A stretch of 64,000 bases of DNA from Solibacillus sp. FSL H8-0523 (GTDB taxonomy: Bacteria > Bacillota > Bacilli > Bacillales_A > Planococcaceae). The notes under the pieces were generated by a model that saw only the letters and a program-made list of their open reading frames with translations, did no database searches and had not been told where the DNA came from. Both the position numbers and the translations under genes were made by a program. Below, in pieces: positions 17,095-26,203 of the stretch. The stretch covers positions 310,001 through 374,000 of the forward strand of contig NZ_CP150291.1 of assembly GCF_038051985.1 (NCBI RefSeq), written 5' to 3'. Position 1 is the stretch's first letter. The number at the start of each line of letters is the position of its first letter.

Positions 17095-17156
17095 CCCAAT
17101 TGGTATGCTATTTAATGTTTTCTCCCCGAGTTCCGAACCCGTTCCCTGTAGAAGCG
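17095..17156 (+). repeat. Inverted repeat, right arm
   Basis: GTTTTCTCCCCGAGTTCC, CCGAACCCGT and TGTAGAAGCGT are the reverse complement of the left arm at 15961-16016. Directly before it, AACAGGGACA...TGCGTCCCC forms a further hairpin-like repeat of a type common in Bacillaceae. Confidence 0.6.
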
Positions 17157-17162
17157 TTCTTT

Positions 17163-20033
17163 TTATTCTTCAACTAAATAATGATAAATATCGTATTGAA
17201 TTGGCTGCTCTAACACCATTTCCATCGTTACAACAGGGTGGTAAGCACCTTTATCGAAAATTTTATCTTCTTTTGCAGAAGTTGGATTGACCGTTCCGCG
17301 TCCAAGATAATAGAAGTCCTTGCCCTCACCGTTATCCTTTTTCACAAAGAGGTAAACATTTGTGCCGTTTGCAACAGAATTGATCAGAACTTGCATCTCT
17401 TTCGATTTAATATAGCGATTTTTAGTGGAGCACCATCTAAAGGCGTCAGTTGCTAAAAATTCATCCATATATTTTGTTTCAGTATCATTGTCATCATTTT
17501 TGTGATAGTTTACGAAAATTGGGAAGTCACCGCTTTTCGGACGACCGCCGTTTAGTGTACCTTCTTCGTTTTTATCCCAATCTAATAAACGACATACTTC
17601 ACGGCGCGAATATTTTTCATACAGCTTAAATGGCTCATGATTGTCATAGTTCGCATTCTTAATAAATGCACATGCAAGTAAATCCATAAAGTACTGTTTG
17701 AAATTCGAATCTTGAAGTGACAGTTCGAGTTCTTCATTAAAACGGTAGTGTGAATCCATTTTAATAATGACAGGCTTTTGGCCAAATTTCTTTTTATCAA
17801 CGTCTACGAAAAATTGTAGAGAAAAGACATTTTCAATACCCGCGATTGTGTCTTCGGAAATATAGGCATTCTCTTTTTTTAAAGCTGAGATGTATTCTTG
17901 TTCAGAAATGGATTCATTTTCTGCTAACAGCTTTAATAGCAAAATTTCATGAATTCGTTTGCCGGATAGAAAATCTTTACCGATTAGTGATAGCACTGAT
18001 TTTTCGTAATCTGTAATTGGGGCAATATCTGCCTTCATTTTTAATAAGAATTCATAATAAGTCGGAATATAACCAATAATTACTTCTGGATCTAACGAAT
18101 TTTGTTCAATAAAATCAGCTAATAATGGAATGCGCCCAATGCGATTTTTCACTTCTAAATAGCTATCTTTCAGTGTTTTTAACGTTGAGAGATTGGTATT
18201 CTTAATTGCATCGAAAATTTGTTTCTTTGCGATTTCCTCAAAGTTAATCGTTGAGATGCCTCGAATATAATCGGTATTTACCGTATTTCGGCGAACATTA
18301 TCCTTATTCATCGTTTTATCACCTGAAAGGGCAATCGGAATTAAATAGTTGTTTTTATAGTTGCCGATAAAATCGATAATCGCTACATAATCTTTAGTGT
18401 CATGCTTTCGCAAACCGCGACCAAGCTGCTGAATGAAGATAATGCTTGATTGTGTTTGGCGTAGCATGACGATTTGATTTAAAAATGGGATATCAATGCC
18501 TTCATTAAAAATGTCTACTGTAAGAATATAGTCTAACTCACCAGTTCGAAGTTGCTCGATCGCATGTTCGCGTGTTTCCTGTGAATCCTCACCAGTCAGG
18601 GCACATGTTTTCAACCCACGATGATTTAATATTTTCGAAAGCTCACGGGCTTCTTCTTTTTTACTACAGAACATTAATCCCTTCACGCGTGTTCCTGAAA
18701 AACCATAGTAGTCGATTTTTTCAAGAATATGCTCGACACGCTCTTTGACAATCAGCTTTTGTAAATCAGCAGTTTCGTCAATGACTTCCTCATCTTTTAT
18801 ATAATCGGTTACACCGAAATAGTGAAATGGGCAAAGCATGTCTTCCTCTAATGCTTCTTGCAGACGAATTTCATAGGCAATATTGTAATCAAATAGCTCA
18901 TAAATATTGAAGTTATCCGTACGCTCTGGTGTTGCGGTCATGCCGAGTAAAAATTGAGGCGTGAAATAATGAATGATTTTCAAATAAGATTCAGCACCAG
19001 CACGGTGAACTTCATCGATTAAAATGTAATCGAAATGGTCTTTTGCGAATTGCTGTAAATAAGGATCGCGCGACATGGTTTGTACGGTAGCGAATAAGTA
19101 ACGGGCATCCGTATTTTTCGACGTGCCGGATAAAATTCCGTAATCCTCATCGTTACCTAATAAAATTTTGCGATAGTCTGCCATAGCCTTTGTTAAAATT
19201 TGCTCGCGGTGTACAACGAATAGTAATCGCTTTGGCGCGGCATTTCGCACATCAAATGCGGAAAGATAGGTTTTTCCTGTGCCGGTCGCAGAAATAATGA
19301 GCCCTTTTTGAGCACCAGCTGCACGTAAGGCTTTTAATTGCTCTAATGCAGCGGTTTGCATTTTATTTGGTTGGATTAATAGGCTATCTTTTAATGGATT
19401 TGTCACATAAAGCGGCGTGGAAGCAACTTTTGAAGGCTGCTGCATATTTTCTAAATAAATAGGCTGATAAGACGCAATCCATTCTTCAGAGAGAATCGTT
19501 GCTTCGCTCCATGCTTGTTCATATTGATTTTTGAAATGCTGAATTATTTCGCCGTTTTCTAATGAATTTAAATAGACATTCCATTCGTAATTGGCTTTTA
19601 AAGCACTATCGGTAAGGTTTGAACTCCCTACGATTAATGAATAATACTCTTCGTGCTCGAAAATATAGCCCTTAGAATGAAACCCTTTAATATCCGTAAT
19701 TCGCACATCTACATTTGTTAGCTTTAGCAGCTCTTTAAACATTTTTGGCTGATTGAAATGCAGGAAAGTAGATGTTAAAATGCGACCCTTAATCCCTTTT
19801 TTCTGCAAATCATAGAGCATCGTTTTTAATGTAGCGAGACCACCTTCAGTAATGAATGCAACAGAGAAGGTGAACGACTTACACGTTTTCAATTCTTGTA
19901 AAAGAGTCGTTAATACATTTTCATGTGTTTTATTGGATAACAATTTTGGTTTAAAGTTTGAAGAAACAGCTCTATTTTGATCGATAAAACCTCTATATAA
20001 AGAGTTTTCAAGCTTCTTGATAATCTGCTCCAT
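17163..20033 (-). CDS. PLD nuclease-superfamily II helicase-DUF3427 fusion
   Basis: The 956-residue protein has three parts. Residues about 40-160 are a single phospholipase D-like (HKD) nuclease unit with HSKGYIF (His119, Lys121) and VGSSNLTDSALKANYEWNV. Residues about 225-560 are a DEAD/DEAH helicase: Walker A ATGTGKT (249-255), DEVH (340-343), GMTATPERTD, and QQLGRGLRKHD. The remaining 400 residues fit DUF3427. A single HKD unit implies dimerisation for cleavage. This architecture occurs widely beside defence genes. ATG 20033 has AAGGTGG 8 bases upstream; GTG 20045 is less likely. It follows the NUDIX gene by 21 bases, forming a two-gene operon. Confidence 0.85.
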   Translation of the reverse strand: MEQIIKKLENSLYRGFIDQNRAVSSNFKPKLLSNKTHENVLTTLLQELKTCKSFTFSVAFITEGGLATLKTMLYDLQKKGIKGRILTSTFLHFNQPKMFKELLKLTNVDVRITDIKGFHSKGYIFEHEEYYSLIVGSSNLTDSALKANYEWNVYLNSLENGEIIQHFKNQYEQAWSEATILSEEWIASYQPIYLENMQQPSKVASTPLYVTNPLKDSLLIQPNKMQTAALEQLKALRAAGAQKGLIISATGTGKTYLSAFDVRNAAPKRLLFVVHREQILTKAMADYRKILLGNDEDYGILSGTSKNTDARYLFATVQTMSRDPYLQQFAKDHFDYILIDEVHRAGAESYLKIIHYFTPQFLLGMTATPERTDNFNIYELFDYNIAYEIRLQEALEEDMLCPFHYFGVTDYIKDEEVIDETADLQKLIVKERVEHILEKIDYYGFSGTRVKGLMFCSKKEEARELSKILNHRGLKTCALTGEDSQETREHAIEQLRTGELDYILTVDIFNEGIDIPFLNQIVMLRQTQSSIIFIQQLGRGLRKHDTKDYVAIIDFIGNYKNNYLIPIALSGDKTMNKDNVRRNTVNTDYIRGISTINFEEIAKKQIFDAIKNTNLSTLKTLKDSYLEVKNRIGRIPLLADFIEQNSLDPEVIIGYIPTYYEFLLKMKADIAPITDYEKSVLSLIGKDFLSGKRIHEILLLKLLAENESISEQEYISALKKENAYISEDTIAGIENVFSLQFFVDVDKKKFGQKPVIIKMDSHYRFNEELELSLQDSNFKQYFMDLLACAFIKNANYDNHEPFKLYEKYSRREVCRLLDWDKNEEGTLNGGRPKSGDFPIFVNYHKNDDNDTETKYMDEFLATDAFRWCSTKNRYIKSKEMQVLINSVANGTNVYLFVKKDNGEGKDFYYLGRGTVNPTSAKEDKIFDKGAYHPVVTMEMVLEQPIQYDIYHYLVEE

Positions 20034-20054
20034 AAGCAATGCCACCTTAACTAA

Positions 20055-20450
20055 TTATTTTCTTAATTTTTCAACTGCTGGTAGATCTGCTGGTGCAAAT
20101 TCAAGTTCATGAAGAGCATCACGTTTTACCCATTTTGCTTCGGCATGTTCAAGTGCTACAGGAGTACCCGCGATGATTTTTGCCATATACGTTTCTAAAC
20201 GAACAACGAACGTGCCGTAATCATATGTAGTGTCTTCTACTTTATCGCCAACTGAAATCTCACAAGTGAATTCTTCCGAAATTTCACGTATCAATGCTTG
20301 TTGTGGTGTTTCATCGGCTTCGATTTTTCCACCAGGAAATTCCCATAAGTTCGGTAGTGACATTTTCGGGCTACGGAGCGCACAATAAATTTCTTGGTGC
20401 TCATTTTCAATAATTGCGCCAACAACGTGTACTTGTTTTTTCAAAATCAT
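20055..20450 (-). CDS. NUDIX hydrolase, MutT/8-oxo-dGTP diphosphatase-like
   Basis: The 131-residue protein starts ILKKQVHVVGAIIENEHQEI and contains a complete NUDIX box, GGKIEADETPQQALIREISEEF (GX5EX7REUXEEXGU pattern), preceded by LPNLWEFPGG typical of MutT and CTP pyrophosphohydrolases. Such enzymes remove damaged or modified nucleoside triphosphates. ATG 20450 follows AAGGTTAGGATGG; an in-frame upstream extension to 20573 has unlike composition and is rejected. Its tight linkage to the PLD-helicase gene suggests that it limits or feeds a nucleotide substrate related to that protein's action, but this is inference. Confidence 0.85.
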   Translation of the reverse strand: MILKKQVHVVGAIIENEHQEIYCALRSPKMSLPNLWEFPGGKIEADETPQQALIREISEEFTCEISVGDKVEDTTYDYGTFVVRLETYMAKIIAGTPVALEHAEAKWVKRDALHELEFAPADLPAVEKLRK

Positions 20451-20534
20451 CCATCCTAACCTTCTGTCTATTGTTATGTTGATTATAACATCTTCAATAG
20501 GAATATTTTCATATGAAATTCCTCCAAATATGTC

Positions 20535-20569
20535 AAAACCCCCGAACCAATCTAGGCTCAGGGGTTTCC
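20535..20569 (-). terminator. Terminator of the phage-derived remnant
   Basis: On the minus strand AACCCCTGAGCC pairs with GGTTCGGGGGTT (wobbles) followed by TTTG. It isolates the remnant from the NUDIX gene. Confidence 0.75.
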
Positions 20570-21066
20570 TCATCTTATATGAAAATCATATGCCACCCCA
20601 ACCCTCAGCACCCCGACAAATACCGGGAATTCCATCAGTCGCGCCTTTAAATCCAGAAAGTAAACCATTTCGCCTGAACCAAGCAGTAACTCTTGAAAGC
20701 GGTATTCCTTGTACACACGATGCCACTTTACGGCGAGGTCACCGAAATGCTGCTCGTGTAGCTTTTGTGCAGCAACGGGGTTTTCGGCAAAGTAGAAGGC
20801 CTACTTTTTTTCGTCATGGCAATGGAATTCCTTTGCCTGTGTGGCGTAGAGCTTAATGCGGTTGATGCCGAGCACGTCCTGTTGCTCCATGCGCCTGAGC
20901 TTCTCGAGTTCGGCATCGGTAAAGGGCACATCGTTAATGCTTTCGATGGGATCGTGCTTTTGCGGTAGCCCTTTGTTAGTGCGAGGTAAATCCGGTAGGC
21001 ACCGAAGTTTTGTTCATGCTTCACCATGTCCATGAGCAGCAGGTAGACGGTTGTTGGCTGTGTCAT
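20570..21066 (-). pseudogene. Broken phage-type gene (frameshift plus in-frame stop)
   Basis: The frame starts at ATG 21066, overlapping the previous stop (ATGA), and reads TTVYLLLMDMVKHEQNFGAY and LALTKGY. After about 35 residues sense continues in another frame: FTDAELEKLRRMEQQDVLGI, an in-frame TAG after HCHDEKK, then AFYFAENPVAAQKLHEQHFG and VKWHRVYKEYRFQELLLG to the stop near 20570. Both parts look like one ancestral protein of the type found in phage replication modules. At least one frameshift and one nonsense change make it non-functional. No function is known to me. Confidence 0.7.
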
Positions 21067-21254
21067 GGGCGCTTGTTGCCGCGCGCTTTGACGTTGCGGT
21101 TTAGCTGCGACTGGCAAACGATAGGGCAATTGAATTCCTTGGCCATTTGCTTGAGACTGCGGCTTGTTTTACTTGTAAAAATCGCCGAAAACTCCTGGTC
21201 ATTTACCTCAAGCATCGTCCCTAAAATGCTTTGCTCCAAAAACGCCTTTTTCAT
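21063..21254 (-). pseudogene. Internally deleted replicative helicase (DnaB-like) remnant
   Basis: The 63-codon frame joins a DnaB-like N-terminus (AFLEQSILGTMLE) directly to a segment from after Walker B (LKQMAKEFNCPIVCQSQLNR, like the KALAKELNVPVVALSQLNR of DnaB helicases). The whole Walker A region and linker, several hundred residues, are missing, so this is a deletion derivative and not an active helicase. It overlaps the replisome-organiser stop by one codon context (TAACATG) and lies in the same decayed phage module. Confidence 0.75.
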
Positions 21255-21255
21255 G

Positions 21256-22047
21256 TTACCAATCCTCACCAGCACTATAATCAGGTTCAAACGGCTCCGG
21301 AAAACTGCACTGTACCATGTTGCGTGCGCGTGCTTCGTTTAAATAGCTCTCAAAATTCGAAGGGCGAAACAGCGTCATCGGGCGCAAATATTTTTCCATT
21401 TCTAAACTGCCGAGCCAGCATTGCGTTTGTTCATCAATGACGAGCTTGCAATCTTCCACCGTGTAGCCGTCATTGATGCGGCCGCTAATAAAATTGCGGT
21501 TAGCCTGCGTTTTGAGGCTGAAATGCTTACCAGTTTTTTCGTTAAGGTAGTTGAGCACCTCATCGATTTGCGCGGCAAGCTTGTTGGTATAGATCGCTTT
21601 GCTGCTTTGTTTTTTCTTTGTGTCGGTAGTTACTGGGAAGGCTTTACCACCATGCGATGAAAATGCGTTTGTGATCGCTTCTACTTCTTGTTCGCTGAGT
21701 GTTGTTTGGGCGATATAGGTGTGTAAGATGTGCTGCAATTTTTCGTAATCAATCGTGTACCATTTTGTGCGGTCCACAGAAAAGCGGTTGAACTTGTCCG
21801 TCGAGTAGACGATTCCTTCGTTTTCTAATTTGCGAATGCTGTGTTTGATTTTTGAGCTGCTCCAAAAAGGAAATTGCTTGTGCCAGCTGTCGAGCGATTG
21901 GCAGTACCAGGCTTCCTCGTTCCCCTTTGCTTTAATTGGCTGTAGGCGGTAATGGAGCTGTTGTAAGATCATCGCCTGCTCAAGTCCGAGCACGACACCG
22001 AGTAGTGGTAACGCCATCAATGGTTTTTCATTTGTGAGTAGTTGCAT
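21256..22047 (-). CDS. Phage replisome organiser-type protein (Phg_2220_C domain)
   Basis: The 263-residue protein has an N-terminal winged-helix region (LLGVVLGLEQAMILQQLHYR, then WHKQFPFWSSSKIKHSIRKL, KLENEGIVYS), typical of phage replication initiators. Its C-terminal domain VLNYLNEKTGKHF...NRNFISGRINDGYTVEDCKLVID...MEKYLRPMTLFRP.NFESYLNEA matches the phage-conserved domain TIGR02220/PF09524. It would recruit helicase to a phage origin. The gene looks intact, with AAGGAGG 7 bases before ATG 22047, but everything after it is degraded and no integrase, capsid or lysis genes are near, so it is probably a relic. Confidence 0.82.
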   Translation of the reverse strand: MQLLTNEKPLMALPLLGVVLGLEQAMILQQLHYRLQPIKAKGNEEAWYCQSLDSWHKQFPFWSSSKIKHSIRKLENEGIVYSTDKFNRFSVDRTKWYTIDYEKLQHILHTYIAQTTLSEQEVEAITNAFSSHGGKAFPVTTDTKKKQSSKAIYTNKLAAQIDEVLNYLNEKTGKHFSLKTQANRNFISGRINDGYTVEDCKLVIDEQTQCWLGSLEMEKYLRPMTLFRPSNFESYLNEARARNMVQCSFPEPFEPDYSAGEDW

Positions 22048-22505
22048 AAAAATTCCTCCTTCGTCATTTTGGGTCCCTTACTAGATATATGTCATCAAAA
22101 TTCGAAAAAAGGGAAAGCTTGTTGAAAAAATTTTTTCGCGTGGATTTGAACAGGCGGATTTTTTGAACTTGTCTTTGTTTTAGGATCGGGTGTGTTTTCT
22201 TTTGGTTTGTAAGGTGTTTTGGTTTTGCGAAGTTGTAAAAAAAACATAAGGTCGTATTGTTAAAGACGACAATGTATTTTCTGAATATCTTAAAGAACTC
22301 TTATCTTTTTGTGTGGTAGGAATGTGCCAACAGGAATGGCGATGGGGGGGAAGTTCGGAGAGGTGATGTTAAAGAAACAGGCGAACAGATTATTTTGAGT
22401 TTTCAATATGTGTTATTTCTAGGGCATGAGGCATGCATTTATTGATCTAAAACTATTAATAGTTTACATTAGGAGGAATAATAGATTTAAAATAGGAGAT
22501 TTGAT
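22048..22505 (+). other. Intergenic region between divergent units
   Basis: 458 bases containing poly-T/A-rich stretches and a GC-skewed patch (GATGGGGGGGAAG near 22342). No gene with a convincing ribosome site was found apart from a 10-codon frame at 22366. It must hold promoters for the phage relic (minus) and the DUF262 gene (plus). Confidence 0.5.
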
Positions 22506-24185
22506 ATGGATAAAGTACTTGAAGCACGAGGTTTAAAGCTCAGAGAATATTTAGAAATTTCATATGGGATCATGAAAATCCCGTATACACAAAGACCGTA
22601 TGAATGGGGAAAACCACAAATTTCCCGTTTGTTTTATGATTTTTGTAATGTTTATGAAAATAAAGTAGACCAGCATATTTTGAACTTTATTACTTTGTTT
22701 AAAGAAAAGGATTTTGTAAATATTTATGATGGTCAACAGCGTACTGTTTCAACAATTCTTATTATTTGCGCGATTTTAAATAAATTAAAGCAAATTCCTA
22801 ATTTTGATCAAAGCTTCATTACGAAAGTGAAGCAGAAATATATTGTTGATAATGATTTATTTACAAGTGAAACAAAGTATAAGTTGTCGTTTGAAAAGCA
22901 AAAAACAAATGAATTTTTCCAAAGTTTCGTTATAGAGGGGAATCCTAATTCACTTGAACAAATGACAGATGAGCAAAAAGCATTAGAAACAAACTATATC
23001 GAAGTTTCAATGATGATTGATAAAACATTTTTGAATCGAGACCTAGCACATAGTTTAAAGGGTTTATTGCAGGCGATTCTTGAGCAAGTCCTTGTTATTG
23101 TACTGGAAACAACAAACGAGCAAATTGCTAATCAAATGTTTGAGACATTGAACAATACAGGTAAGAAAATTGCCGACTTTTACGTGTTGAAAAACCAGTT
23201 AGTTCGAGCACTGGGTGAAGATGATATTAAAAGCGAGTGGGATGAAATTGAGAAGAATTTAGATGGCATCAATAAAAATAAATTTTTAGTAGCATACGCC
23301 TCTACATTTAACGGCAAAACTTCTGAAGCGGGTGCCTATAAAGCAATTGAAAAAAATAATAAAATTGCAGATCAAAAACAGGCGAATATAACTTTAGCGG
23401 AATTAAAAAAAGCTTCAAAAACGTATTTATACCTAGATGCACCACGTATGCGCTATGACATTGATGAGGCGAATTCGAAACGTTACCAAGCTTTAGTTGA
23501 AACATTGGGTATGTTTTCAGCGCACCAATATAAGACGGTTGTTGTTGCAATGGAATTGAAGGGATATAGGTTAGAGACAGTAAATAATGTCATTCAAAAA
23601 CTCTTAAATTTACACATAAGAAATATTTTTATTTCACAAGCAGTAGCTAATACGTTAGAGCAATTTTATCCGGCACTGGCTCAAAAAATTTATTTAAATG
23701 ATTTTACTGAAGAAGAAGTCATCTTGGAAATTGAACAGAAAATGACGAAGGGCGAACTATTAAAGAATAACTTTAAAAATCGCCAGATAATCACGCCAAA
23801 CGATAAAAAGGCATTGAGATATATTCTACGTGAAATTTATAATTACGAAAATAAAGATGAGGTTAAGGTTTTTGAAGATGCCCAGCATGTAAATCTTGAA
23901 CATATTCTTCCGCAAACACCAAACAAATCAAGTGAGTGGCATGCGATCTTTGCGGTTGAAGAGGAAAGAGAAAAGTACACGCACAGTATCGGAAATATGA
24001 CCGTTTTATTAGGCACGAAAAATAGCAGTGGTGGTAACCAAGCCTTTGATGTGAAAAAGGAAATTTATAAAACGAGTGCAATTAAGCATAATCATCAAAT
24101 TGCAGAGCTTCTAATTTGGAATAAGCAAGCGATTGATAGCCGTGTAGATAACCTTTATACCGCATTTTTAAAGATTTGGAGTTAG
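22506..24185 (+). CDS. DUF262/DUF1524 protein, single-chain GmrSD-like restriction enzyme
   Basis: The 559-residue protein starts with a DUF262 (ParB/Srx-like NTPase) domain: KIPYTQRPYEWG at 24-35 and YDGQQRTVST at 74-83, the DGQQR motif being diagnostic. The C-terminus is a DUF1524 His-Me nuclease: NLEHILPQT and HSIGNMTVLLGTKNSSGGNQ with the conserved His and Asn residues. This pairing defines GmrSD-type enzymes that cut glucosylated or otherwise modified phage DNA in an NTP-dependent way; BrxU is a relative. ATG 22506 follows an AT-rich leader with a modest AGGAG-type site. A terminator separates it from the next operon. Confidence 0.85.
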   Translation: MDKVLEARGLKLREYLEISYGIMKIPYTQRPYEWGKPQISRLFYDFCNVYENKVDQHILNFITLFKEKDFVNIYDGQQRTVSTILIICAILNKLKQIPNFDQSFITKVKQKYIVDNDLFTSETKYKLSFEKQKTNEFFQSFVIEGNPNSLEQMTDEQKALETNYIEVSMMIDKTFLNRDLAHSLKGLLQAILEQVLVIVLETTNEQIANQMFETLNNTGKKIADFYVLKNQLVRALGEDDIKSEWDEIEKNLDGINKNKFLVAYASTFNGKTSEAGAYKAIEKNNKIADQKQANITLAELKKASKTYLYLDAPRMRYDIDEANSKRYQALVETLGMFSAHQYKTVVVAMELKGYRLETVNNVIQKLLNLHIRNIFISQAVANTLEQFYPALAQKIYLNDFTEEEVILEIEQKMTKGELLKNNFKNRQIITPNDKKALRYILREIYNYENKDEVKVFEDAQHVNLEHILPQTPNKSSEWHAIFAVEEEREKYTHSIGNMTVLLGTKNSSGGNQAFDVKKEIYKTSAIKHNHQIAELLIWNKQAIDSRVDNLYTAFLKIWS

Positions 24186-24213
24186 CCGTAATCTGTTGAA
24201 GATGTATTTACAA

Positions 24214-24249
24214 GCTGCTCAATAATCGTGAATTGAGTAGCCTTTTTTT
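24214..24249 (+). terminator. Intrinsic terminator after the DUF262 gene
   Basis: GCTGCTCAAT pairs with ATTGAGTAGC (one mismatch) across 8 bases, then T7. It suggests that the following GHKL operon has its own promoter or receives only read-through. Confidence 0.85.
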
Positions 24250-24279
24250 GAATAAAATTAAATGGTAGAGGTGAAATAG

Positions 24280-26202
24280 ATGATTGAACAACCGGAGCAA
24301 GCGGTATTTTGGAATTTCTCTCCTATTCCAAACATTGAAGAATCCAATTTTAACAAAGTGTTGGAACGATTTTATGGATTAGGGATTAAAGGACTGACAA
24401 AGGAAAATATTCAAAACTCATTAGATGGGCGTTTAAAGGATTGTGCACTTCCCGTCGTTGTAACGATTAAACTTGGAACGATTGATCAGTCGTATATACC
24501 TGGGATTGCAGATGTAAAGGCACATATTAAAAGCTTAAAGGGGCGTAATAGCTATACGGTAGAAACGATCGACCATATGGTAAAGCATATGGATAAAGAG
24601 CAAGTACGCTATGTATCGTTCGAGGATTTGAATACGAGAGGACTGACTGGCGCAAGAAATGGCCAAAGTAATTCGAAAGAGGATACGTGGGGCATTTATG
24701 CGTATAACAAAGGCGTTCACTTTGAGGAAAAGGACGAATCGTTTGAGACAACGCGTGGTGGTTCACATGGTATTGGTAAAATTGCTTCTAATGCGGCTTC
24801 AGATTTGCACCTGATGTATTTTGCAAACTGTGATGAAAAACAGGAGAAACATTTAGGTGGTACAGTGCAATTGATTGAACATGAATTTGAAGGGCAATGC
24901 TACCGCTCTTCGGGTTATTTTGCAAAAGTAGAGCAGCATGAGGGACAGTCAAAATTTTATCCGTATGAAAATGAATTCCGTGAAGTATTTCAGAAAAATG
25001 AGCGTGGTTTGAAAATTATTATTCCGTTTTTACGTAAAGAGTTTGACGATGAAAATGAAATCATCAAAACGATTTGCGATAACTTTTTCGTATCAATTTT
25101 GCAGGGCAATTTAGAAGTTCATGTGAATGATCATCAGCTAACAAAAGATACGATTCATACGTTTTTAGGAAATCCACGCTATTATGAGCAAACGCTGCAG
25201 GATATGAAAAAAGTGTTTACGCCGCTTTATTTTAAAACGTATTTAGAGCAAGAGCCAAAATCGATTACCGTCAATAACGGGGAAATGGATTTTGAATTTC
25301 AGCTATATTTTACATACAACGAAGCGATTCCTAAAGGTCGTGTAGGGATTGTTCGTACAATTGGGATGAAAATTGAAGATTTTAAAGTGAAGGCCAATGC
25401 CACAAAACCTTTCAATGCGGTGTTAATTGGTGGGCTAAAAGAAGATAAATACTTGAAGTCACTAGAAAACGAGTCGCACACGGAGATTTCTTCTGAGCAT
25501 ATAAAAGATGCCAAACTAAAAGCGCGAGCAACGCGTTTTATTAATAATTTATCAAAAGAGATTGCTAAAATAATTGATGATGAAATGCGTAAGAATAATC
25601 CGACTGATGAAGAGATGGATACAGGAGATTTAATTTATTTGATGGAATCGCAATTTAAATCAGATCTCGAAAAAGCAATGGGTTCGGTCAAAATTAAAAA
25701 TGGTAAATCCATTTTAAAAGCAACAACTAATAGCCAAAAAGAGAAAAAGGATAAGGGTGACCAACAGGGAACTGTGAAAACTGAAAAAACGGAAGTGAAA
25801 CGTGTTCCGAAAAAGACTCAAGTGGGTAACCAATCCGATCTCGATGAAACAGATGAGGCGAAAGAAACGTACCGCGTAAATCCAAATACAGTGGAACGCG
25901 TCATCATTCAAAATACGGAATACCTTCAATTTTTATTTACAGCGAACGAAGAGATGAAGAAAGTGAAAGACTGTAATATTATGATGCGCATAATAGATGG
26001 CACGGGAGAAGAATTTGAGGAAAGCTTTAGTTTAACGGAAAACTATCTTCAAATAGTGGATGTGCTTAAAGGAGCGTCTTGTAAGGTTACAGACAATAAA
26101 ATAACAGGTGTTTCCGTTCAAAAAGGACTAATAAAATTAAAATTGAATGTGCATCAAAATTATAACGATGCATTAAAATTCATTTACTACGTAGAGGTGT
26201 AA
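24280..26202 (+). CDS. GHKL (MutL/Hsp90-type) ATPase, first gene of an uncharacterised operon
   Basis: The 640-residue protein carries Bergerat-fold motifs: ENIQNSLDGR at 42-51 (N box, like MutL ELVENSLDA), VSFEDLNTRGLTG at 112-124 (G1-like Asp) and TRGGSHGIGKIASN at 158-171 (G2 glycine lid). A second region (about 230-470) has the mixed strands expected of a transducer, and a Lys/Glu-rich linker (about 480-525) leads to a C-terminal beta domain ending in FIYYVEV. There is no endonuclease, histidine-kinase or receiver motif. The partner genes follow with a 1-base gap and an overlap, so it probably works with them in one complex. Confidence 0.75.
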   Translation: MIEQPEQAVFWNFSPIPNIEESNFNKVLERFYGLGIKGLTKENIQNSLDGRLKDCALPVVVTIKLGTIDQSYIPGIADVKAHIKSLKGRNSYTVETIDHMVKHMDKEQVRYVSFEDLNTRGLTGARNGQSNSKEDTWGIYAYNKGVHFEEKDESFETTRGGSHGIGKIASNAASDLHLMYFANCDEKQEKHLGGTVQLIEHEFEGQCYRSSGYFAKVEQHEGQSKFYPYENEFREVFQKNERGLKIIIPFLRKEFDDENEIIKTICDNFFVSILQGNLEVHVNDHQLTKDTIHTFLGNPRYYEQTLQDMKKVFTPLYFKTYLEQEPKSITVNNGEMDFEFQLYFTYNEAIPKGRVGIVRTIGMKIEDFKVKANATKPFNAVLIGGLKEDKYLKSLENESHTEISSEHIKDAKLKARATRFINNLSKEIAKIIDDEMRKNNPTDEEMDTGDLIYLMESQFKSDLEKAMGSVKIKNGKSILKATTNSQKEKKDKGDQQGTVKTEKTEVKRVPKKTQVGNQSDLDETDEAKETYRVNPNTVERVIIQNTEYLQFLFTANEEMKKVKDCNIMMRIIDGTGEEFEESFSLTENYLQIVDVLKGASCKVTDNKITGVSVQKGLIKLKLNVHQNYNDALKFIYYVEV

Positions 26203-26203
26203 C

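Noticed and set aside
17163-20033. Mokosh-type (MkoC) defence protein
   Set aside because: That protein has a different domain order with the helicase before the PLD part; here HKD is N-terminal and DUF3427 is C-terminal.
20476-20856. 126-residue frame on the plus strand
   Set aside because: Antisense to the NUDIX leader and the phage pseudogene; no ribosome site or family.
20728-21129. 133-residue frame on the minus strand
   Set aside because: It reads through a frameshifted pseudogene; after the first 35 residues of the real start it is out of frame with the ancestral protein.
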